Shown: positions 33,770 through 45,200, numbered from the stretch's first letter. The stretch is 64,000 nucleotides of DNA from Liquidambar formosana (GCA_039720395.1 CM077826.1:26244430-26308429), one strand, 5' to 3'. A program made the numbers and translations. Notes: generated by a model not told the origin, from the letters alone.

Positions 33770-34081
33770 CTAGCCTGGTGTTTCTTCCACAGGCTGCTGT
33801 TTACTAATATGGTCACCTGTCGCAGTTTTGCCTGTTTCTGATATACTTTGAGTGTTGCTCGGCTCAATTGCTGCAAGACAGTCTCCCTGGTTTTTGGTTA
33901 TGCTGCTATCAGATTGTTTCTTTGACTCAACTGCAATTTCCTTTACAGTCTCTTCCAATTTCTCTAGCCTCATTTTCACCTGCAGTAGCTCCGGATCAGA
34001 TCCCATTTCTTTTTCTGCAGCACTTGTTTCCATCTCTTTCGCTTTCTTTTCTTCTTCAGCTTTCTTTTTCAGCTCCACTTC
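33770..34081 (-). CDS. Exon 4 of the unknown mitochondrial-type protein
   Basis: Coding begins EVELKKKAEEEKKAKEMETS after CTCCTTAG. It includes LQVKMRLEKLEETVKEIAVE, a coiled coil, and ends in a Gln/Ser/Thr-rich tail. Confidence 0.8.
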   Translation of the reverse strand, partial: EVELKKKAEEEKKAKEMETSAAEKEMGSDPELLQVKMRLEKLEETVKEIAVESKKQSDSSITKNQGDCLAAIEPSNTQSISETGKTATGDHISKQQPVEETPG

Positions 34082-37000
34082 CTAAGGAGATCATTTCATT
34101 AACATAATCATCAAACAAGGGAAGCCCATGAAACAGGACAAAAAACTAATAAGTTATGGGCCGTTAAATCAAAAGTTCAAAACCTTAAATACACCGAACA
34201 TATTGCAATGAAGTTTAGTCACTCGCAATTAATAAAATAGAGGTGATTAGCATCATAGAAATGAATCTGCTCCATTTTGCTTCCCATAGCATTTCAAGGC
34301 ACAAAATCATACCTTAAAATGAAAGACATTATGATACAAAACAGAAGTCAATGCAGAAAAGTTCATCATCATCAAGTATGAAACTAAAATAGAGAATATG
34401 TCAATTTTCAAAATCTTTATTGATTCTTTAAAATAAAAATTTTCAATGCAGAAGTCCACTTTCAAAATAATTAAAATGATGCATGCTTGTGAGTAATACT
34501 ACATACAATTATTTCAAAAAGCTTTGAGAATCACATAAAATCGGAAGATTGAAGATTGGTTTCTTTACAATCTTTGTCATTGCCTTGTTTCCCACCAATT
34601 CAAAAGAAGCATCATTGCAGAAAAGAGGGGTACGTATCATATACAAAATTAAGGGCATTCTAACAATCGACTTTCACATTTTTATTCAAGTTACAAGCAT
34701 GCTCTCATGTACCATGAAGATACCATATTCCAATTAGGGAATAATAGGCTGTTGCCAATGATTTTAGGCACACACAAAAGCAATTTTGTATTATGAATAT
34801 TTTTCCTTTTTATATTCATTTATGTTTTTATTTTTGTTTTCTTGGGGAGGAGGTGGCAAGCGTTGGGTATTAAGGATGTGCATTGATGGTAATGTTAAAT
34901 GACTGGATACAGTGTAACGTAAAGAATTATGCAGCAAAATGTGTTCTGGAAACTTTGAGAAAATCAACAATAAGAACAATTTCATAATTGCATGCTATAC
35001 ATGTCAACTATTCTGGGCACAAAAAAAACGCATCAGATAGAAAAATTTCCCACAAGATTGTCTTCAGGAATAATAATGATTTACTATATTGCTCCCAAAA
35101 CCATTGGCTCATTTCCATCCTTGCAGATCTCCTCTGATCGTCAAATTGATACATTAAATCCCTGCAGCTTCAGAATGATTTTAACAGAGAGGCATGGTGC
35201 TGGCATTTTTAAGAATATGTGCATAAGAAAGGAGGGTACACATTTCTAATTCTAACACCTCAGCAAAGTGGCAAATTTGGTGTTTGGGAATTATTCATCA
35301 CCTATAAATAACTTGAAACCAGGAATAAGTAAAATATCACCTAAGGAGAGCAGTGAGTGTCTAGAAACAGAAAATAACATGTCTTGTAGTTCTAATAGCA
35401 TTCATAATGACTTCAGAAATAAAATCCAGTAATTATAAACTACAGTGGAGCTTTTTTGAATACTTCATGACCGATAAAATTATAAATAATAAAAGGTTAT
35501 AACTAGATAAATGATGGGTATAATCTGGAATCAATAAAGCAATTTGCAATGCTATCAAATATCTTTTATTAAGAGCTTCTTAAAGAAAAATGAAAACCCA
35601 ATGGGGGTAGCAATGGATTTCTTTGCATGAGATAAAGCCGTGACATGGAAGAGAAATACTAAATTTGGTTCATATGCATATTATAAGTTTAAACATTATT
35701 ATCTTGCAAGTTAGTAACTCAAAAAAGGAATAAAAAAATGTCATGTCACTTCCACAGCAGCGCTAGAGTAGTGTCCTTATGTTCAGCAGAAGATATAATG
35801 GATGGATAAACATCTTGAGAGAGAGAGATGACATACAATCCGGAAAATATTATATAACTGGGAGAACTTCATTAAAATTATAGAATAACAATATTAAACA
35901 AAGAAAATTTCATTACCGCTTCCATTCTTCGAATTTCATAACAAGCATATTTAGCCACCAAATATACAGCTGTTACAGGAAATGTGTTCTTTTAGATAGC
36001 AGCACTGAACCAAGAGACATCTCACATATGAATTACAGTATATGTCATATTAATAAATTGAAATACCCAATGATGGCAGGCAGGCAAAGAAGAACTGTAC
36101 CAGATGGAAGTCAATCCTGACCACAAAAGAGAGACATGTAAGAATATTTTCCAACTAAAATGAAGATGCTAAGAAGTAAAGCAGGTAACCAAGGTATAGA
36201 CAAAGAATCACCATGTGATAAGCACACCATTTCTTAAAGATGTGACTCAAACAGTCTGCATCCATGCACACAATCCACATTGAAACTTCAAAATTTGGAA
36301 TTACCAAGGGTATAGATATAAAATGTATCCAACATGCTGGCTGTTGTGTCACATGTTCAACAAGCGTATCTTACGAACACATTCTTTGTTCATCTTAAGT
36401 TCCCCCTTTTCAATTACATTGCTATTTGAAATGAGAGAAGTATCCTGTTGAACACCCTAGTTTGCAAAGAGCCAAAGAAAATTCATCTCACCATAGAGGA
36501 TAGAAGGAAAAAAAAAAGAAAGAAAAAGAAAGCACTATAAGAATGCATGCATGTCCCCATGCCCCAAAGTTCAGGCATTAGTAAAATTTGATAGCTTGAC
36601 ACCAGTATATGGTACAAAGATGCTTCAATTGCAACTTCATTCTACTTCCATCACAAACAAGACCTAGAGCCCTGCTGCCAATGCACCCAACTGATCTGGC
36701 ATTATGTGTCTTAGGACAGATGATAAAGGACTGTTGAGCAATAAAGCATAAGTAGAATATTGAAGTTTGTTTTAAATTCTTTACACAACAGACATAATAT
36801 TGTGCCCACGATCTAAATTATCAGTGATGGTCATGGTATCTGTGGGCCTTGATACAACTCAGTGTCAGCTGCTATGCATTCACACACACGCATAATGTTT
36901 AAAAAACAAAAATCATAAAAAGGTCTGAAATAATTGAAGGGGAAAAATATACTCTAAACATCTATCTACTATTTATTATAGTAGATAGATGTTTAGAGTG

Positions 37001-39025
37001 GAGGAGGATTGTATTCAGTGGAAGGGTGGTTGTAAGGGAGAGTTTTCAGTGAAATCTTTTTATCGTTCATTGGTGGTGAGAGAGGGAGCTAGGTTCCCTG
37101 CCTCTAAAATATGGGTGGCATATGTTCCTTCCAAAGTTTGTTTTTTCACCTGGTTAGCATGTTGGGGGAAATGTCTCACATTGGATAACCTCCAGAGGAG
37201 AGGGTATCACTTAGCTAACAGGTGTGTGTTATGCAAACAGCAGAGGGAGACAGTGGACCATTTGTTGATTCATTGTGATGTCACTTACCAGTTATGGATG
37301 TATTGTTTGCATGTATTCGGTTTGAAGTGGGTTATGCCAAAGGATATTATGGCTGCAGTGAATTCATGTAGATGCAGGAGCAGTAAGAAGGAGGCGTTAA
37401 GGGTGTGGAAAATTGTTCCCCATGTCATCTTCTGGATTGTTTGGACAGAGCGAAACAATAGAACTTTTAATGATAGAGAATACACAGTGTTAGATTTAGA
37501 AAATCATGTTGCTGACCTTTTTGCTTGGGGCGATACGTCTAATTTTTGTTTGCGTTTGCCTCGTTTAGCTTTTTTGGATAGCCTAGCCCTTTAGATTATC
37601 TGTATACCACTAGTGTACAGGGGCTGGTTTTTGTTGTTTTTTGTATATGCGCTTTTGCGCTTTTGTTTATAATATATTTTACTTCATAAAAAAAAAAAAA
37701 TCTATCTACTATTAATAATTTTAATTGAATAATCATTAACAGAACTAGTGCCAGTAATTTACTATCTCAGAGGCATTGGTGAAATTGATGCAATTGGACA
37801 AAGCTTAAGAGAGCAAAGAAACCAGATATATAATTTTCTTGTACTATATTTAAGGAAATTTCCTGATTAATGGAAGTCAAATAAATTAAAGAAACCATAA
37901 TGCCAAATTGATGACTTAGGCATGTGCACCTTTTGAGAGAGCTAGCATTGAAACATGCTAATTTATAAGCCTCATTCACCTATTCTCGCATTCCAAAAAG
38001 CTGAAGAGAATTTGATTGAGTTGGTAGTCGATTTAGATGGCACAAAAAAAGTAGGATTAGTCAAAGAAACCAAAAACAAGGATTTTACGAAGCAATTTCA
38101 TCTTGAAGCATATTGAGAGAATTAATTTCATGTAAGTTTGACATAAAAAACTTGTCATGGTTTATATAGTTGATAGATTGGGAAGTCCATTAAGTAGGGC
38201 AAAACCTCAATTCAACTCAAAAAAGCCATAACTCTTTGGGGACAACTATATATGATAATATGAACCATAATTCACCCTTTGGCCTCTATTTAGGGCCATA
38301 TCTTTTATTACACCACATGCTACCAAAATCTTTTTTCACAACATCAGCCCACATTTCTTTTGTCCTTCCCCTTGTCCTAGCAGTGATTTCAACAAGAACA
38401 ACACCATTCGTTACTGTTATTATAGTCATTCATTGTACATGCAGAACCCATCTCCAGTCACATTCTGTCATCTTGCCTCAATTGGTGCTACCTCTAATTT
38501 CTTACACGGGTCTTCATTTCTAAAATAGCATAAGCCAAATTGTTTTGGCAGCATTAATTATTGACTTTTATGCATATACAATTATCCACATATACCAAAA
38601 GACTCCATACATAAAGAAAGGTACCAAACACATAGTTCAACAATGCTAGAGAAGATATGTGTCATGTGTGTGTGTGCAGAGACATTGAAGTGAAGGTGTT
38701 CGACGAAATGCCTACAAGAAGCTCAACCCACATACAGGTCAACACCCATTTACCCAAGAATTTAAACCAACAATAAAGAAGCAAAAGAGTGATACAAAAT
38801 TTACCCGAACTTCTTCTTGGGTGGAGTTGTGAAGAGAATCTTAGCGGCAGTCATGAAATCGAGCTTGTCCAGCTGACGGTACGCGTCGAACTCTCCCGCA
38901 GACGCTTCCCCAGCCTTGTCATTGCCGTTTTTGATGTTATTGGTGCACAAGCGTCTGGTTTGAATGAAGGGCACTCGTTTTGAAGCTCGGACCGAAACAT
39001 CGTTTTGAAACACAGACGTATGCAC
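33770..39025 (-). CDS. Unknown mitochondrial-type membrane and coiled-coil protein, 4 exons
   Basis: Exons on the minus strand: 38805-39025, 36067-36116, 35917-35969, 33770-34081, all GT-AG. Phases fit exactly and give 211 residues. The N-terminus (SVRASKRVPFIQTRRLC) looks like a mitochondrial presequence. Next come DAYRQLDKLDFMTAAKILF, a hydrophobic segment (FHLVQFFFACLPSLAVYLVA), a basic turn (YEIRRMEAE) and a Lys/Glu-rich coiled coil (MELKKKAEEEKKAKEMETSA). The C-terminal part is polar and low complexity. I do not recognise the family function. The amber at 33770-33772 is followed in the same frame by about 34 more plausible codons, ending TGA at 33665-33667, so the end may be a truncation. 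A donor at 33816 offers an alternative 3' structure. The start is the first Met of the open frame. Confidence 0.75.
34082..35916. other. Intron 3 of the minus-strand gene
   Basis: AT-rich; no second gene or element recognised. Confidence 0.6.
35917..35969 (-). CDS. Exon 3 of the unknown mitochondrial-type protein
   Basis: 53-base exon coding (A)VYLVAKYACYEIRRMEA, acceptor GTAACAG, donor GTAATG. It ends the membrane segment and begins the basic stretch. Confidence 0.75.
36067..36116 (-). CDS. Exon 2 of the unknown mitochondrial-type protein
   Basis: A 50-base exon coding IDFHLVQFFFACLPSL between GGTCAG and GTATTT. It is too short for ordinary ORF tracking; it was found by phase and by the membrane segment it completes. 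Confidence 0.75.
36117..36950. other. Intron 1 of the minus-strand gene, left part
   Basis: AT-rich; nothing supported before the LINE copy. Confidence 0.55.
36951..36999. repeat. 21-bp perfect inverted repeat across the LINE 5' junction
   Basis: 36951-36971 (ACTCTAAACATCTATCTACT A) is the exact reverse complement of 36979-36999, with a 7-base spacer. The left arm is host flank plus target duplication; the right arm is inside the LINE copy. Confidence 0.9.
36974..37700 (+). mobile_element. 5'-truncated LINE copy with target-site duplication
   Basis: The 13-bp sequence TCTATCTACTATT occurs at 36961-36973 and again at 37701-37713, right after the poly-A (37688-37700). In between is one intact open frame (36989-37594): the end of LINE ORF2 with GEFSVKSFYRSL, WVAYVPSKVCFFTWL and CVLCKQQRETVDHLLIHC (zf-RVT). 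It sits antisense to the host gene, inside the intron between exons 1 and 2. The open frame and clear duplication suggest a fairly young insertion. Confidence 0.88.
37714..38804. other. Rest of intron 1 of the minus-strand gene
   Basis: AT-rich sequence without a recognised feature; ends at the donor of exon 1 (GT at 38803-38804). Confidence 0.55.
38805..39025 (-). CDS. Exon 1 of the unknown mitochondrial-type protein
   Basis: Encodes the Arg-rich presequence-like N-terminus and FDAYRQLDKLDFMTAAKILF, ending in PPKKKFG with the Gly codon split at GG|GTAAAT. Confidence 0.8.
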
Positions 39026-39194
39026 GAGCTGAAGTCACCTTCCCGTGCCTCCCAAAAGAGAACAAACGAAGGGGTGTTGCCACGTCAGATGGACCCACTC
39101 CAATAGATGCTTACGTGGCGAGAGAGAGAGGACGTTATTAAAAGAGATGCGCAAATCGGCCTTCGAGGCCAACGTCCTCACACAACTCCGCAAG
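39026..39194 (-). promoter_or_regulatory. Short 5' flank of the minus-strand gene
   Basis: Only about 170 bp of GC-richer sequence, with ACGTGG-type motifs (CTTACGTGGCG near 39110) and a GA run (39119-39131), separate the start codon from the viral-type repeat. It should contain the 5' UTR and core promoter. No clear TATA box seen. Confidence 0.4.
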
Positions 39195-40580
39195 GAGATC
39201 CAATGGATTTAAAGTAATCCAACAAGACTTAATAAATTTAAGAGACCAACAAAAAAAAACTTAGATGAAGAAAATAAGATTATAAAAATTAATAGTGACT
39301 TAAACAATAAAAAAATGGTTAGACACTATATATTCAAAGATAAACAAAGAATTTAAGACAGTTCAAAAGATAATATTATCAACTCCATTGACTAATGATA
39401 AAATATTAGAAGTTCAAAGATTGATAAATGAATTCAAGACTGAAACCATATCTAATATAGAAAAAATAAACTTGTCACCTTGCAAGTTTAACTTAGAAGG
39501 CATAGAATCTCTAGAAAGACCGATAGGAAATAAGATGACAAATTCTAGAAACATTATAATTATGAATGATGGAAGAGATAAAACTCTAAGCTTCAAATCA
39601 GAAGATATGACTTTAGGAGAAATTAGATTCCTAATGATGAGAATATTAAAAAGAGAGACCCTTAACTTAAGTTTTCAATTTAAAGAAAACACATATCCAA
39701 CAGAATCTCTAAATTGGAAAAAATTTAGAGAAATTGACTGGAAAACCACTCAAAATTATTGTTAAAGAGGAGAATTACCCCAATAAGATATGCTAACATC
39801 TTTATAGAAGGATATAGACTTAAAGTTCCTACTTATGATATCACGAGTTCTAGTCAACTTGGACGAGTAACCAAAGAGACAGAGAAGATCCAAATTTTCC
39901 CTGAAGAATGGATTAGACGAAAAGGGCTAAAGCAAAGATACCCATTCATGATGATTGGATTATTTCAAGCTAGAATTCAAGGATTACATAAGCCTTCAAA
40001 TGGATTGTTAATCATGATAAGTCTTATAGATGGACGATAGACTAACTTTTATGAAAAACTTATTGGATTAGCTCAGTTACAATTTGCAGACAATCTAGCT
40101 TATTTCAATGTGATTCTTAGATTTATAATTCCAGTTCAAGCAACTAGTAATATTGAACTCTGCATAACTGCAAAGGGTTATGAAGGATTTGATATGAGAC
40201 AAAGAAATATGACAATACACTATCAGACATGTGTCATGTTCCACCAAAAAGATAGTGATTGAATGGTTTCTGGCATAGCCAGAGGCCGTATTAATGAACA
40301 GATTTTAGTTCAAGCTAGTTAACATGACCATAATGTTACTTATAGTGTTCGAAATACAGGAAAAATGCTTAATAGCCTTCAAGAATTATGGACTTTAGAA
40401 AATGTATCTCCAAAAGAGCTAATACAACCAGATGTAAAGTATCTACATGAGGACCCTGAAACTGGTAATGTTTATATACAAATGGATAAACCAAAATATG
40501 TAAACAAAAAAGACCCTGAAACTATGAGCCAAACAACTCAACTTTTCCTTTTTAATAGCTTCGAAGAAGGAGAATCCTAG
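39195..40580 (+). pseudogene. Caulimovirid movement-protein region, broken
   Basis: Frames at 39388-39765, 39759-40040 and on to about 40260 read as the 30K-type movement protein of caulimovirids. Markers are IEGYRLKVPTYDITSS and FADNLAYFNVILRFIIPVQA. A tail frame at 40365-40580 follows. Several stops and a frame change near 39760. Coding resemblance begins already at 39195, upstream of the movement domain, so the left edge cuts into a reading frame. Confidence 0.7.
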
Positions 40581-40671
40581 CCTCTAGGCCAACACAACAA
40601 CAACGTGGTGTAGATATAGTATAGATTCAAGATCTCATGGACATAGTATAGACTTTGAAGCACATTCTGAT

Positions 40672-40672
40672 G

Positions 40673-40703
<31 letters not shown>
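40672..40703. repeat. Poly-A run inside the pararetroviral copy
   Basis: About 30 A residues within otherwise Lys-rich coding sequence; likely slippage expansion of an AAA/GAA-rich segment. Confidence 0.9.
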
Positions 40704-40707
<4 letters not shown>

Positions 40708-40885
40708 GAAATTAGATCAAAAATTTAAATACAATACCTTGGAGAAAGCCCTACAAAAGACGAAGAAATAATTTTTAATTCACACATGAGAAGAACAAAA
40801 TCTAATAGATTCTACATGTTTCGACTAGATACTCCTAATTGTAGACAAAAATGGGAAGAACTAGGAAAAGCTAAGACCCTAGAAG

Positions 40886-41137
40886 TAATAGGAAACCTTT
40901 TCTATTCTGACTTCTTTCCTGATTTCCTGCCCTTCTCTGACTTATTAGGAAATTGAAATCAGCCCCCTGATTTCTTGCCCAACAGCTTTGTGCAAGCAAT
41001 TTTCCTCCAATCATGGGATTAGACATCCTTAAGTCATGGGATCAGATTTCCTCTGTAACTTATTAATACACCTTCATTCTTGTACATACTGTATATACGA
41101 AATCATTTTGATTCAATCTTGTATTACCATTTTATCA
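40886..41137 (+). mobile_element. 252-bp solo LTR in the coat-protein region
   Basis: Flanked by AGAAG at 40881-40885 and 41138-41142. The body is pyrimidine-rich, unlike the A-rich host element, and ends ...CCATTTTATCA. The right part contains TGTATATACGAAATC and CTTGTATTACC, a typical LTR end region. It begins TAATAGG, so the usual TG start appears mutated. Removing it with one duplication copy leaves the flanking frame continuous. Confidence 0.6.
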
Positions 41138-41139
41138 AG

Positions 41140-42600
41140 AAGAAGCCCTAGAAGCCTTAAATGTAGAGAAACCAATAAAACAAAAAATATAAATTACTCT
41201 AGAAGAAGAAGATGAAGGCGTAAAAGATATAAAACCAGTTAGACGAAAAGTAGAAGTAAATTTAGAGCAAGGTGAATCATCAAATCACGAACCTTATAAA
41301 GATACAATAAATATTCCTAAGTATCAAAAGACAGTTACCGCTAAACCATGTTTTGTGAAAGGACTACCTACGAGAGAAAGAGAATATTATAGAGTAAGAC
41401 ATATGGCTAAAGAAGTCATAAATCCTTTAGGTATCTACTTAAACTTAGATAATGTGTAAAACAAGACCAAAGTTCTCTCAGAATGGAGAGATCAAATGAA
41501 TATTTGTTTTGCAGCAAATCTAAATTGGGCATCACAATCATGTTACGATTATGCAGAATAATCCCTTAGAGGAAATGTTACGAATTTCTTAAAAAATCTA
41601 AAAGAAAAGCAAGACCCTGAAATGAAAGCACAATTAGAAGCATGAAAAAAAAAATACGCTCAAAGCAGAACAGTTAATGGATATATAGAATTATTTGAGA
41701 AAGAATTTATTGGATACAACTACTTAACTAAAGCTTCAGCAAAAAAAATACAGCGAGAGTAAAATTGAGCTTACTAAGCATTTGTCAGCTTAATAAAATT
41801 ATAGAATATTCAAATGAGTTTCAGACCTTATATAGTAATGATAATATAGAATTGAAAGATAAATATTTTAGAAAACTTCCTAAGATAGGAAATCTTATTC
41901 TTAAAGCCTATTAAGACTGGGAAGGTTATAATAGAGAAAAAGCAAATAGTTTAGGAGAGAGAATAAACTTTGCCATAGACTATATAGAAGAAAAGAAACT
42001 TAAGATTAGAAAAAATGAACTTATTAATTATGAGTTTAAACATCTATCCTCTATAAAAGACCAAAGAGGCATTACTCACACTCAATGGCGTTGTGAAAGA
42101 AATCCTACACATTTTCCTAGAAAATTCCAAAAAAGAAGACATAAGGAAATAAGGTTTCCAAAAAAGAGATATAGATTTAAAATATCTAGAACCTTTAAAA
42201 ATAGAGCTCTAGAAGAAAGAAAAGAATGGAGACAAAGAGGACGGTACTTTAAGAGAAATAAATCAATGAATATAAAAATCCCAAATTATAGGAAAGAAAA
42301 GATTGATAGAAAATCTAAAATAGAATGTTGGACATGTGAAGAGAAAAATCACATAGCCCCAAACTGTCTGAAAAAGAATAAAGAAAGAAGAAGAGTAAAT
42401 GCAATTAATGCAATTCTCAAAGAAGTAGATAAAAGAGACTTTGATATATTATACGAGACTGAAGAAGAAGAATTTCTAGATAACAATTCAATTATTAGCA
42501 TTGAAACTACAGTAACTTGGAAAGAAGAAATAGCTAAAAGACTAGAAGAGTTAGAAATGTCTGAAGATGAAATAGATCGAAGAAGATATTCCTGAGCAAG
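41140..42600 (+). pseudogene. Caulimovirid coat-protein region with zinc knuckle, broken
   Basis: Acidic then strongly basic coding sequence, ending in a CCHC knuckle at 42326-42367 (C-x2-C-x4-H-x4-C, CWTCEEKNHIAPNC) after a Lys/Arg-rich tract. This is the RNA-binding motif of caulimovirid coat proteins. Several stops (for example near 41458 and 41560). Confidence 0.75.
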
Positions 42601-42826
42601 AAAATTTAGAAGAATTTGAAATTTATGATAATATAATATTAATGTTTAGAGGAGAAACTCTTCCAGAAATATGCAAGAAGAAACACAATATGAAAACCTT
42701 TAAGGAGAGGAATTCACCTGTAGATCAGGAAAATGGAAAATAGAAAATGAATTCATATTTCAAGATGTAGAAAAAGATTGACAACCATTATGTCTAAAGA
42801 TTAATAAGCATAAATGTCAGTTTGAC

Positions 42827-43123
42827 ATGAAAACTTCAAAGTGCAATTTTATTTGTGAATATTGTGGATATGGAACAAAAGATAAACAATTTTTAGTCTG
42901 TCTTGATTGTCTATTACACTATCACGAAGAATGTTTCCTCGTTATGATAGAAAAGATCAGAGGATATAGTGATAAACAAAAAGTAGAAAAAAAACTTAAA
43001 GACTTTTATGAAGAAGTAGAATGCGCTAAAAGTAAAAAACAAGATGAAATTATACAAGAAGAAATAAGACGTTTAGAAAAAGGAAAAAAAAAAAAAGATA
43101 GAAGAAAAATCAGAAGAATCTAG
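42827..43123 (+). pseudogene. Second Cys/His cluster downstream of the coat protein
   Basis: A 98-codon open frame whose first part has C-x2-C-x11-C-x2-C-x4-H-x2-C (between CEYC and HEEC, about 42854-42934), followed by a long Lys/Glu coiled-coil tail. Spacing matches the second Cys-rich motif described for badnavirus polyproteins, except that His replaces the fifth Cys. Confidence 0.6.
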
Positions 43124-43379
43124 TGATGAAGAAAATTACCAAATCCCTATCCAAGACAACTTAAAAAATAAAGGAATGAAAATTAATTCTTGTCAAAGAC
43201 AGAGAAAAAAGAAAAATTTTATATACAAAGTCAAACATAGAGCAAGAAGATTTTAAAAAGACTTTAACAATATATACAAACATGGGAAGTATCAAATCAA
43301 TGGTTAAGAAAGGAGTATTTCCAGAAAATTTCATAAAAAAATCATGTAGACCAATCAAAGGAATCATAGCAGATGGAAT

Positions 43380-43750
43380 AGCCATGAGTTTTGATTAGGG
43401 CTGGTAACTATTCCTATCAAAATCCGATTTGAAAAAGAAATCATTAGACATCAATTTTGGTTAGCAAAAGATTATGCTTTTAGTAGTGATATACTATTAG
43501 GCAACGACTTTTTCTTGAAATATGAGCCTATATTTCTAAGCACTTCAGAAATAAAAATTTCAATAGATCAAGAATTAGATACTTCTTTAATTGTTATAAG
43601 TGAGACTGAAGTTATTAAAAAACAGATCACAAAAGAAATACAACATTTATACCCTCAAAATCAAAGTCCGAGCAATAAGCATGGTGATGATATAAAAGAT
43701 ATAGAAATAGGATTAGACGGCTATAAAATTTCACTAAACAAGAAATAGAA
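43380..43750 (+). pseudogene. Pararetroviral aspartic protease region
   Basis: Contains SSDILLGNDFFLKYEPIF, the ILGxDF-type motif near the end of retroviral-type aspartic proteases. The DTG/DSG active-site motif is not readable upstream because of frameshifts. Confidence 0.5.
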
Positions 43751-44740
43751 CCTTTAAAGAAAGAATGCACTTGCCCAAACGGAAGATGTTATAAACAGAT
43801 AAATAAAATTCAAAAAGAAATAAATGAAAACTTTATTCTCCAACAACAAGTGTTAAAAGACGAAAAAAGAATAGCAACATAGAACAAACTGCAAGAAATT
43901 AAGAACTTAATAAAACCTACCTTAGGAACAAACCCAATAGCAACATGGGAAAATGATAAAGCAGAATGTGTCATCATGCCCTTAGACCCATATAGGATTA
44001 TTAATGGCAAACCGATAGCCTATAGTCCTGATGATAGACAAGAGTTTATTACGCAAATGGATGAATTACTTGCACTCAAACTAATAAGACCAAGTATTAT
44101 TCCCCATAATAGTCCTACATTCTTTGTAGAAAATTATGCATAAATTCTTAGAAAAAAAGAAAAGGATGGTTATAGATTACAGAGAATTAAATAAGAATTG
44201 TCAATTCGACTCCTAAAAGATTCAAAATAAAGATATGTTAATAAATGTTATAGAAGGAAAAAATTGGTTTTCAAAGTTTGATTGTAAGTCAGGCTTTTGG
44301 CAAATCAAGATGAACCAAAATAGTACCTCATGGACAGCATTTTCAACCCCACAAGGTAAGTATGAATGGTTAGTTATGCCATTTGGATATAAAAATGTTC
44401 CACAAGTATTTCAAAGATGAATGGATGATATATTTAGAGTTGACTAAGAATACTGTTTAGTATGATGAAAGAATTCATTAAACATGGGTTAATTATTAGT
44501 GAAAGCAAGATGGTTCTTAGACAAAATGAAATTGACTTTCTCGGTTTACATATCGAAGCAGGAAAAATTAAGCTTCAAGACCATATCACGAGAAAACTAA
44601 TATATTTCTCAGAAGACATTAAGAGTAGAAAAAAATTTCAAAACTTTTTAGGAATACTAAATTCTACTACTAATTTCTTAAAAGGAATAGCAAACAAGAG
44701 AGCTAGTTTAACAACAAAATTAAAAGGAAAATAAACTACG
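43750..44740 (+). pseudogene. Pararetroviral reverse transcriptase with catalytic box deleted
   Basis: Readable motifs: VIDYRELNKN (about 44165), FSKFDCKSGFWQIKM (44270-44315) and VMPFGYKNVPQVFQR (to 44420). After MDDIF and a short stretch to about 44458 the sequence passes directly to GLIISESKMVLRQNEIDFLG. The expected catalytic YxDD segment between them is absent. Stops at several points. Confidence 0.85.
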
Positions 44741-44744
44741 AATC

Positions 44745-45200
44745 TTTTTAGATGGGCAAACTATGATAAGAAATTTATTAGAGAAATAAAGGAAGAAGTA
44801 AATAAAATTCCTCCTCTAGACTAGCCAAATGTTGAAGACTACTTTATAATGGGGACAAATGCGTCTCAACATCAATAGGGCGTTATTTATTATGCAATTT
44901 GTGCCAAGACACAAGGTCAAAAGTTATGCAGATATAGATCTAGAACTTTCATCCCAACTGAGACTAATTATACTGCTCAAGAATGAGAAGTTTTAGTAGT
45001 TATTCGAGGAATAGAAAGATATATCATCTTTCTAAAACCAAAGACTTTTACAATAATAATAGATTCTTCATATGTTAAAATTTTTAAAAATTTAGACTAT
45101 TCGAAGACAAGATCTCAACGACTAATTAGATGGCAAATCTATTTAAATGAATTTAGTTTTATAGTTGTGCACAAAAAAAAAAGCAAAAGATAATGTTATT
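44745..45200 (+). pseudogene. Pararetroviral RNase H region
   Basis: Directly follows RT. Carries FIPTETNYTAQE (about 44950-44985), a Ty3/caulimovirid-type RNase H segment, then a thumb-like end with RSQRLIRWQIYL (45110-45146). In-frame stops present. Confidence 0.7.
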
